64,000 nucleotides of DNA from Mycoplana rhizolycopersici (lineage in GTDB: Bacteria > Pseudomonadota > Alphaproteobacteria > Rhizobiales > Rhizobiaceae): positions 297,863 through 361,862 of the forward strand of contig NZ_JABXYK010000005.1 in the NCBI RefSeq assembly GCF_013378445.1. The letters run 5' to 3'. Positions 58,185-64,000 of this stretch are shown one piece after another (positions within the stretch are counted from its first letter, which is position 1; each line of letters begins with the position of its first letter). A model generated the notes under the pieces. That model saw only the letters and a program-made list of their open reading frames with translations, searched no databases and was not told the origin of the DNA. Made by a program: the position numbers and the translations under genes.

Positions 58185-59297
58185 ATGACCGAAATTGCTT
58201 CCCCCAAGCCCATCCCCGTCACCGTGCTCACCGGCTATCTCGGCGCCGGCAAGACGACGCTTCTGAACCGCATCCTCACCGACAACCACGGCAAGAAATA
58301 TGCGGTCATCGTCAACGAGTTCGGCGAGATCGGCATCGACAACGACCTGATCGTCGAGTCGGACGAAGAAATCTATGAAATGAACAACGGCTGCATCTGC
58401 TGCACCGTCCGCGGCGACCTGATCCGCGTCGTCGAGGGCCTGATGCGCCGTCCCGGCCGCTTCGATGCCATCATCGTGGAGACGACCGGCCTTGCCGATC
58501 CCGTTCCCGTCGCCCAGACCTTCTTCATGGACGACGACGTGCGCTCCAAGACCGAGCTCGACGCGGTCGTCGCCCTTGTTGATGCCAAGCACCTGCCGCT
58601 GCGGCTGAAGGACAGCCGCGAGGCCGAGGACCAGATCGCGTTTGCCGACGTCGTGCTGGTCAACAAGACCGATCTCGTCACCCCGGAAGAGCTCGCGACC
58701 GTCGAGGCGACTGTGCGCGCCATCAACCCGTCGGCCCGCATCTACCGCACCAGCCGGTCGGACATCGACCTGAGCAAGGTGCTGGATCAGGGCGCGTTCA
58801 ACCTCGAGCGCGCGCTCGAGAACGATCCGCAGTTCCTCGATCACGATCACGCCGACCACGTTTGCGGTCCCGATTGCGGCCATGATCATTCGCACGATCA
58901 TCACGGCCACCATCATCACGACCATGACCACGATCACCACCACCATGATCACGACCATCACCATCATGACCACGGCCCCTCGCCCATCCATGACGTGACG
59001 GTGCAGTCGATCTCGCTGCGCGGCGGCGAAATGAACCCGGATCGCTTCTTCCCGTGGATCCAGAAGATCACCCAGACGGACGGTCCGAACATTCTCCGCC
59101 TGAAGGGCATCATCGCCTTTGCCGGCGACGAGGAGCGCTATGTCGTGCAGGGCGTGCACATGATCGTCGAGGGCGACCACCAGCGCGCGTGGAAGGACGG
59201 CGAGAAGCGCGAAAGCCGCCTCGTCTTCATCGGCCGCGACCTCGACCGCGAGAAGATCGAACGCACCTTCAAGGCCTGCGAGGCAACCCAGGCATGA
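58185..59297 (+). CDS. Histidine-rich COG0523 (CobW/ZNG-type) metal GTPase
   Basis: 370 residues. G1 [12 protein letters not shown] (17-28), the CxCC metal site [12 protein letters not shown] (Cys70, Cys72, Cys73), [13 protein letters not shown], and G4 NKTD (160-163). Residues 220-264 are mostly His and Asp, a metal-sponge insert typical of zinc-related COG0523 proteins. The C-terminal domain follows, with [20 protein letters not shown]. It is a GTP-dependent metal chaperone or transferase; zinc is likely but not proved. CGAGG precedes ATG 58185. Downstream is a 20-codon frame, then a WD40 gene. Confidence 0.92.
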   Translation: MTEIASPKPIPVTVLTGYLGAGKTTLLNRILTDNHGKKYAVIVNEFGEIGIDNDLIVESDEEIYEMNNGCICCTVRGDLIRVVEGLMRRPGRFDAIIVETTGLADPVPVAQTFFMDDDVRSKTELDAVVALVDAKHLPLRLKDSREAEDQIAFADVVLVNKTDLVTPEELATVEATVRAINPSARIYRTSRSDIDLSKVLDQGAFNLERALENDPQFLDHDHADHVCGPDCGHDHSHDHHGHHHHDHDHDHHHHDHDHHHHDHGPSPIHDVTVQSISLRGGEMNPDRFFPWIQKITQTDGPNILRLKGIIAFAGDEERYVVQGVHMIVEGDHQRAWKDGEKRESRLVFIGRDLDREKIERTFKACEATQA

Positions 59298-59356
59298 CGC
59301 GAAGGAGTGTGCAGCGTTTTCGCGACGACCTCATGCTGAAGAAAGACAAGATCTGA
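59294..59356 (+). CDS. Possible 20-codon coupling ORF between cobW-like and WD40 genes
   Basis: ATG at 59294 overlaps the GTPase stop (ATGA), and the TGA at 59354-59356 overlaps the ATG of the WD40 gene (TGATG). The peptide is [20 protein letters not shown], basic. GAAGGAG lies inside it. It could simply let ribosomes travel to the next start. Expression is unproven. Confidence 0.35.
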   Translation: MTRRSVQRFRDDLMLKKDKI

Positions 59357-60345
59357 TGCCGACCGTCGCCCCTCTCGATCTCGAAGGCCACGTCGTCGCG
59401 ACCGCCTTTCTCGGCGATGTGCCGTTCTTTGCGACAGCGATCGGCGCGATCCACCGCCTCGACCACGGCCACAAGGTCACCGAGGCCAATGACGGGCTGC
59501 TCGCCTGCGTGCGCGACGAGGCAAGCGACACGCTCGTCACCGGCGGCGAGGACGGCAAGGTCTTCCGCGTCGCCGTAGACGGCACGGCCACCCTTCTGGC
59601 CGAGGTGCCGCGCAAGTGGATCTCGGTCGTTGCCGCAGGCCCGCAAGGTGCCGTGGCCTTTGCCGAGGGCCGCACCACGCGCGTCCGCCTCGCCGACGGA
59701 ACGGTGAAGGAATTCACCGAGGCGCGCACGGTCGAGGGCCTTGCGTTCGCGCCAAAGGGCCTGCGCATCGCGGTCGCCCGCTACAACGGCGCGACCCTGC
59801 ACTGGGTGGCAACGGCCGGACAGCCCGTCGATCTTGAATGGAAGGGTGCCCATACCGGCGTCACCTTCTCCCCAGATGGCCGGTTCCTCGTCACCAGCAT
59901 GCAGGAAAACGCCCTGCACGGCTGGAAGCTCGACACCAAGCCCGGTGCAGACACCCGCCACATGCGCATGACCGGCTATCCCGCCAAGGTCAAGTCAATG
60001 TCCTGGTCCGCCAAGGGCAAGTGGCTCGCCTCTTCCGGTGCGCCCGCCGCCATCGTCTGGCCTTTCGCCTCCAAGGACGGCCCGATGGGCAAGGCGCCGC
60101 TGGAACTCGGCACCCGCGGCGACGTGATGGTGACCGCCGTCGCCTGCCATCCGGTGGAAGAGGTCGTCGCAATCGGCTATTCCGACGGCATGGTCATGGC
60201 CGCCCGCTTCTCAGACAGCCGCGAGGTCCTGCTGCGGCGGCCGGGCAAGGGTGCCGTCTCGTCGCTCGCCTGGAGCAAAAACGGCAAGCTGCTTGCCTTC
60301 GCCAGCGAGGCAGGAGACTGTGGCGTGATCGACATCGCCGGCTGA
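59356..60345 (+). CDS. WD40-repeat protein
   Basis: 329 residues forming a beta-propeller of about six or seven weak WD-like repeats: GGEDGKVFRVAVDG, TFSPDGRFLVTSMQENALHG, MSWSAKGKWLASSGAPAAIV and LAWSKNGKLLAFASEAGDCG. No signal peptide, so cytoplasmic. In rhizobia this gene is regularly next to a COG0523 GTPase, as here, which suggests a shared task in metal handling (inference). Its function is otherwise unknown. Translation seems coupled through the small upstream frame. Confidence 0.85.
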   Translation: MPTVAPLDLEGHVVATAFLGDVPFFATAIGAIHRLDHGHKVTEANDGLLACVRDEASDTLVTGGEDGKVFRVAVDGTATLLAEVPRKWISVVAAGPQGAVAFAEGRTTRVRLADGTVKEFTEARTVEGLAFAPKGLRIAVARYNGATLHWVATAGQPVDLEWKGAHTGVTFSPDGRFLVTSMQENALHGWKLDTKPGADTRHMRMTGYPAKVKSMSWSAKGKWLASSGAPAAIVWPFASKDGPMGKAPLELGTRGDVMVTAVACHPVEEVVAIGYSDGMVMAARFSDSREVLLRRPGKGAVSSLAWSKNGKLLAFASEAGDCGVIDIAG

Positions 60346-60420
60346 GGTCCAAACGCTTTCCGGAGGGGCGCGGCCACATCGCCTCCCTCCCCGACATATC
60401 GGAACGCAGGAACGAGTGAC

Positions 60421-61263
60421 ATGAGCGTGAATGCGCCGAACGCGGCATCCTGTCGGGCGGACCAGCCTTTGCAGGCCAAGCCGTCACAGGATAGACCGGA
60501 AGGTCCGGTTTGGCAGGTCATCAGGGCGGAAGCGGAAGCCGCAGCCGGTCGCGAACCCACGCTGCGTTCGCTGATGCAGCCGGTGCTCGCCGCCGCCTCC
60601 GGCGCGGACATGCTCGTGCGCGTCCTTTCCTCCCGGCTTGCCGCAGGCGAAGTGGAACGCGACCTGCTGCAGGCGCTGTTGAGAGACGTCGTCGACGGCG
60701 AAACGCTGGCCGAAGCGGAGGCCGATATCGCCGCCGTCATCGATCGCGATCCGGCATGCCCCGGCCCCGCGCACGTGCTCCTGAACCTCAAGGGCTTCCA
60801 GGCCCTTCAGGCCTACCGCTTTGCCCATCGCCTCTGGAATGCCGGCCGGCATGCGTCCGCGCGGCTTGTCGCCAGCCAGGCGGCGCTGGCCTTCGATGTC
60901 GACATTCATCCCGCCGCGCGTATCGGCTCCGGCGTCATGCTGGACCATGGTTCCGGCATCGTCATCGGCGAGACTGCGATCGTCGAGGACGATGTCTCCA
61001 TGCTGCAGGGCGTGACGCTCGGCGGCACCGGTCGCGAGACGGCCGACCGGCATCCCAAGATCCGGCGTGGCGTCATGATCGGCGCCGGCGCGGAAATCCT
61101 GGGCAACGTCGAAGTGGGCGGTTGCAGCAAGGTGGCAGCCGGCAGCGTGGTGCTCGCCGACGTGGCGGCACACACGACGGTTGCCGGCGTTCCGGCAAGG
61201 ACCGTCCGCATCCATGACCGGAAGGAAGTTCCGGCGGAGGAGATGACGCAGGACGTTCTCTGA
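60421..61263 (+). CDS. cysE: Serine O-acetyltransferase
   Basis: A 280-residue CysE, making O-acetylserine from serine and acetyl-CoA for cysteine synthesis. An N-terminal helical domain (PVWQVIRAEAEAAAGREPTL) and C-terminal left-handed beta-helix with DIHPAARIGSGVMLDHGSG, then IVIGETAIVEDDVSMLQGVT and GGTGRETADRHPKIRRGVMI are diagnostic. The C-terminus (EEMTQDVL) does not end in Ile, as most partners that bind cysteine synthase do. 75 bases after the WD40 gene; it may be its own unit. Confidence 0.95.
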   Translation: MSVNAPNAASCRADQPLQAKPSQDRPEGPVWQVIRAEAEAAAGREPTLRSLMQPVLAAASGADMLVRVLSSRLAAGEVERDLLQALLRDVVDGETLAEAEADIAAVIDRDPACPGPAHVLLNLKGFQALQAYRFAHRLWNAGRHASARLVASQAALAFDVDIHPAARIGSGVMLDHGSGIVIGETAIVEDDVSMLQGVTLGGTGRETADRHPKIRRGVMIGAGAEILGNVEVGGCSKVAAGSVVLADVAAHTTVAGVPARTVRIHDRKEVPAEEMTQDVL

Positions 61264-61314
61264 GGCTCTCCCTCGGCGCGAAGGTCCTGCCGGCAGAAGA
61301 GCAAGGAGCGCGCG

Positions 61315-61710
61315 ATGGTGGCATCGGTGAAGCCTTCCCTGATGTTCCAGGGAAAAGCGGAAGAGGCGATGACCTTCTACGCCTCCCTCTTCCTCAACTG
61401 CGCGGTCGACGAAATCGTTCGCTACGGGCCGAACGAATCCGGCGCCGAGGGCAGCGTCGCCACCGCCCGCTTCCACATCGGCGACCAGTCCCTTCTGTGC
61501 ATAGACAGCCCGGTCGACCACCCGTTCACCTTCACCCCGGCGTTCTCGCTCTTCCTCGAATGCGAATCCGAGGCGCAGATCCGCGAGATCTACGCCGCCC
61601 TCTCGGAGGGCGGCGAGGAGCTGATGCCGCTCGGGAACTACGGCTTCAGCCGCGAATTCGCCTGGGTCAACGACCGCTTCGGCGTCTCCTGGCAGCTGAA
61701 CCTGAGATAA
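61315..61710 (+). CDS. PhnB-like VOC family protein
   Basis: 131 residues, KPSLMFQGKAEEAMTFYASL at the start and REFAWVNDRFGVSWQLNL at the end, the pattern of the PhnB / 3-demethylubiquinone methyltransferase-like VOC family (PF06983). Function is unknown; likely a metal-binding small-molecule protein. A GAGCAAGGAGCGCGCG sequence precedes ATG 61315, 51 bases after cysE. Confidence 0.88.
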   Translation: MVASVKPSLMFQGKAEEAMTFYASLFLNCAVDEIVRYGPNESGAEGSVATARFHIGDQSLLCIDSPVDHPFTFTPAFSLFLECESEAQIREIYAALSEGGEELMPLGNYGFSREFAWVNDRFGVSWQLNLR

Positions 61711-61726
61711 GGCCCGGACCGGTCCG

Positions 61727-62170
61727 CTACCATTCCAGTTCGAGATGCGGCCTGCCATTGGAGGTCTTCGCCGACGTCCGCCCCGTCTCGTCGACGGTGC
61801 AGTTGACGCGCTGGCGGAAGGCGGAGAAGCTATCGAACGTCACCACGTCCACCGGCTCGTCGAAATGCAGCGTCAGGCGAAATTTTCCCGGCTGTCCGGT
61901 CAGGGCCTGCACGCCCAGCACCTTCGCATCGAAGGGTTGGCCGAGGTAGTGCCCGCGCACGCGCGAGCCGAGCTGCCAGGGATCGAATGGCGGCCGGTTG
62001 CCGAGTGCTGCGTGCAGCGTGTTCCAGTCGCGGTATCCGTATTGGGCGGCGATCAGTTCCAGCGCACGGGAATGGTTGATGGCCTGCCCTTCGGCGGCAA
62101 AGCGCTCGCGCAGCCGTCTGGCTTGACCTTTCAGGCCGTCGAGGGAGGGAAGCGGCGTCGATAGACGCAT
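61727..62170 (-). CDS. Glyoxalase-superfamily-related protein
   Basis: 147 residues. The N-terminal helix pair [20 protein letters not shown] and HSRALELIAAQYGYRDWNTL is that of the 'glyoxalase-related' N-terminal domain (Glyoxalase_8, PF20066), which often precedes a VOC domain. Here it is followed by a short beta segment (LGSRVRGHYLGQPFDAKVLG and FRLTLHFDEPVDVVTFDSFS). No catalytic residues can be named. Convergent with the PhnB-like gene (16 bases). The start ATG 62170 was chosen over 62233. Confidence 0.75.
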   Translation of the reverse strand: MRLSTPLPSLDGLKGQARRLRERFAAEGQAINHSRALELIAAQYGYRDWNTLHAALGNRPPFDPWQLGSRVRGHYLGQPFDAKVLGVQALTGQPGKFRLTLHFDEPVDVVTFDSFSAFRQRVNCTVDETGRTSAKTSNGRPHLELEW

Positions 62171-62299
62171 GGAGGTGCTCCAGGTTCCGCATGCTTTTGG
62201 ATCGGAGGGGTCCGCATTGCCGCCGGTTCGCATGCCTTGAAAGCTGGAAAACCGTTCAGGATCAAAAGAGGCTTCACCAAAGCTTGCGCTTGCGGACGG

Positions 62300-62360
62300 C
62301 AGGGGCTCTCACCCTGCACCTCCACTACTCCGCCATGCGGCCTGCTGTCAAATGCAGGCC
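62300..62360 (+). promoter_or_regulatory. Paired hairpins in the leader of the LysE/RhtB gene
   Basis: GCAGGG/CCCTGC (62300-62318) and GGCCTGC/GCAGGCC (62339-62360). The arms share CCTGC/GCAGG, so the first pair can also pair across with the second, giving two exclusive folds. CTTGTCTTT follows the second hairpin. The layout resembles an attenuator or small riboswitch, about 50 bases before the start codon. Confidence 0.4.
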
Positions 62361-62407
62361 CTTGTCTTTCCGAACGTCACATGGGAGCAATGCTGGAGGA
62401 GGAGCCC

Positions 62408-63043
62408 ATGAACACGATCACCCTGTCCGCCTTCGCACTCGTCGCCTTCATCGGCATCGTCACCCCGGGGCCCACGGTGCTGCTCGCCTTGACCAACGGA
62501 TCGCGGCACGGCGTTCGCCGCGCCCTGCCCGGAATGTGCGGCGCAGTCGTGTCGGATTTCGCGCTGATCGGGGCCGTGGCCCTGGGGCTCGGCACGCTGC
62601 TGGCGGCCTCCGAATTCTGGTTCAGCGTGGTCAAATGGGTCGGCGTCGCCTATCTGGCGGTCCTAGGCGTACAGATGCTGCGTTCGAACGGGTCGCTCGG
62701 CAGCGTGCTCGAACAGGACGATGCCCGGCAGGCCATCACCGGCCGCGGCATCTTCACAAAGAGCTTCCTGGTCGCGGTGACCAATCCCAAGGGTTATCTG
62801 TTCTTTTCCGCCTTCCTGCCGCAGTTCATCGACCCCTCGGCCCCGCAACTGCAGCAGTTCGCCCTGCTGGCCGTGGTATTCGGCACGATCGATTTTCTGG
62901 TGATGTTCGCCTACGCCGTTCTCGGCTCGCAGGCCTTTCGTGTCCTGAAGAAATCCGCCATGCTCTGGCTTGACCGCATCTGCGGCGGCACGCTGCTGGC
63001 GCTGGCCGGCTCCCTTGCCCTCTACCGCCGGGCCGCAAACTGA
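62408..63043 (+). CDS. LysE/RhtB-family amino-acid exporter
   Basis: 211 residues, six predicted membrane helices. The family signature GIVTPGPTVLLALTNGSRHG is near the N-terminus; VTNPKGYLFFSAFLPQFID is the central conserved part. Exports an amino acid or homoserine lactone-like compound; the substrate cannot be read. The start is ATG 62408 after GGAGGAGGAG; in-frame sequence upstream to 62237 is not supported. A structured leader precedes. Confidence 0.92.
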   Translation: MNTITLSAFALVAFIGIVTPGPTVLLALTNGSRHGVRRALPGMCGAVVSDFALIGAVALGLGTLLAASEFWFSVVKWVGVAYLAVLGVQMLRSNGSLGSVLEQDDARQAITGRGIFTKSFLVAVTNPKGYLFFSAFLPQFIDPSAPQLQQFALLAVVFGTIDFLVMFAYAVLGSQAFRVLKKSAMLWLDRICGGTLLALAGSLALYRRAAN

Positions 63044-63061
63044 CGCCTTTGGGCGGGAAAC

Positions 63062-64000
63062 TCAGCTCTGCGCCGCGCCGATGATATCGGCGAGAAGTGC
63101 GTGCAACTCGTCGCGGTAGCCGCTCCGCGCCGATGGCGCATTCTCCTGCGAAGTCATCACCACGGTCAGCGCGAGTTCCGGCACGATATAGAGCATCTGC
63201 CCGCCGTATCCCCAGGCGAAATGCACCGTCCTGCCGCCGATCGCGCGCGCGAACCAGCCGTAGCCGTAGCCGTCGTTGGAAAAGCGGGAATTGGTCCGCG
63301 ACTGCCACGACTGGCGCACCCATTCCTCCGGAACGAGCTGCCGGCCCTGCGGCGTGCGCCCGCCATTGCGGTAAAGCTCGCCGAATGCCAGCAGCGAACG
63401 GGCGCTCATCGCCATCTGGTTCCCGCCAAGATAGATTCCCTGCGGGTCCCGCTCCCATGCGCCGATGCGGAAATCCTCAAGCGGCGCGAGCCACTCGCGG
63501 GCCAGCATGAGCGTCGGCTTTTCACCGACCCTCGTCAGGATCGCCGACAGAAGATGCGTCGAGGCCGTCGAGTAGAGCATCGCCCCACCCGGCTCGTCGA
63601 CGAACGGTGCGGCGAGCGCCGCCCGCACCCAGTTGCCGCTGGAGACCCAGCGCCCGTAGTTCGAGCCCGACATGCGTTCCAGCCCCGCCTGCATGGACAG
63701 GAGGTGCCCGATCGTCACCCGCGCAAGCCGCGGATCGGGACTGGCAGGCAGGTCCGATTTCAGGATTGGCGCAATCGGCTGGTCGACGCCTTGCAGCAGC
63801 CCGCGGTCGATCGCAATGCCGACGAGAGCGGAGATGATCGATTTCGACGCCGACTTGATATTGGTGCTTTCGCGGGTCGTATGCCCGCGATAGCCGCGTT
63901 CGGCGACGATACTGCCGTTTCGCGAAACGATGACGGTCTTCAATGCCGCAAGTGCGCTGGCCTCGGCCAGCGCACGCGACCGTGCTGCTACGCCGCTATC
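63062..64000 (-). CDS. Serine hydrolase, beta-lactamase family (class C-like), 5' end beyond window
   Basis: At least 312 residues are visible, and the frame is open to the right edge, so the N-terminus (and any signal peptide) is missing. The SxxK pair is in NIKSASKSIISALVG; LLSMQAGLERM and the Tyr in AMLYSTASTHLLSA match the second site, and HFAWGYGGQMLYIVPEL fits the third (HxG-like) region. These enzymes include esterases, D-peptidases and beta-lactamases (PF00144). Here probably a periplasmic esterase or peptidase. It converges with the exporter gene. Confidence 0.85.
   Translation of the reverse strand, partial: DSGVAARSRALAEASALAALKTVIVSRNGSIVAERGYRGHTTRESTNIKSASKSIISALVGIAIDRGLLQGVDQPIAPILKSDLPASPDPRLARVTIGHLLSMQAGLERMSGSNYGRWVSSGNWVRAALAAPFVDEPGGAMLYSTASTHLLSAILTRVGEKPTLMLAREWLAPLEDFRIGAWERDPQGIYLGGNQMAMSARSLLAFGELYRNGGRTPQGRQLVPEEWVRQSWQSRTNSRFSNDGYGYGWFARAIGGRTVHFAWGYGGQMLYIVPELALTVVMTSQENAPSARSGYRDELHALLADIIGAAQS

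Noticed and set aside
58840..58985. Repetitive CATGATCAC-like DNA that at first looks like a short-repeat or CRISPR-like array
   Set aside because: It encodes the His/Asp-rich metal-binding insert of the COG0523 GTPase in frame; no regular spacers or fixed repeat length.

Overview
The window is a GC-rich stretch of an alphaproteobacterial chromosome or large replicon, almost certainly from the family Rhizobiaceae (Sinorhizobium/Ensifer, Rhizobium, Agrobacterium and relatives). The evidence is the glgP-glgB-glgC-glgA-pgm-glgX glycogen cluster, the soxBDAG sarcosine oxidase operon beside rpsU, the three-gene proton-translocating transhydrogenase led by a small aa3-oxidase subunit IV gene, and the general character of the proteins. 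There is no integrase, transposase, phage gene or CRISPR array. This is ordinary backbone DNA with dense genes, one tRNA and a few decayed fragments.

Layout. 1-5098 (minus): leucine catabolism, with isovaleryl-CoA dehydrogenase, both methylcrotonyl-CoA carboxylase subunits and a RidA-family protein between them; the biotin subunit runs off the left edge. 5417-5491: tRNA-Val(GAC) with its own promoter and terminator. 5655-9397: a GltS-type glutamate carrier, two small hypotheticals and an alpha/beta-hydrolase lipoprotein. 9659-12227: a FadR-type regulator divergent from a galactarate/altronate dehydratase-family enzyme. 12507-16843: a small hypothetical, a glutathione transferase, a regulator with two winged helices, and ilvD. 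17163-19280: a DUF1311 protein and a DUF899-VOC pair behind a promoter overlapped by a perfect palindrome.

19377-27471: a four-gene run. Two transglutaminase-fold proteins flank a circularly permuted ATP-grasp/alpha-E protein, followed by a TadE/TadG-like protein with a von Willebrand A domain. The first three genes form a conserved set that has been predicted to make or attach peptides but remains, to my knowledge, without an established biochemical role. The proteasome-like Anbu protease that often goes with it is not in this window. This is the best candidate here for an undescribed system.

27678-39433: the complete glycogen synthesis and breakdown operon, then a MaoC-type dehydratase. 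39533-44726 (minus): soxBDAG, converting sarcosine to glycine with transfer of the one-carbon unit to tetrahydrofolate. 45040-46449: rpsU and a TPR lipoprotein. 46683-49961 (minus): aa3 oxidase subunit IV and pntAA-pntAB-pntB. 50183-53548 (minus): a FeeM-type N-acyltransferase and a membrane GGDEF-EAL protein with a degenerate GGDEF motif and an intact EAL site.

54082-64000: mixed small transcription units. They are a PuuD-like glutamine amidotransferase, an AprI/Inh-like inhibitor, LacI and MarR regulators, a creatininase-family amidohydrolase, a histidine-rich COG0523 GTPase coupled to a WD40 protein, cysE, two glyoxalase-related proteins, a LysE/RhtB exporter, and a serine beta-lactamase-like hydrolase cut by the right edge. 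Starts were chosen from ribosome-binding sites and family length; several genes appear to use GTG or TTG.
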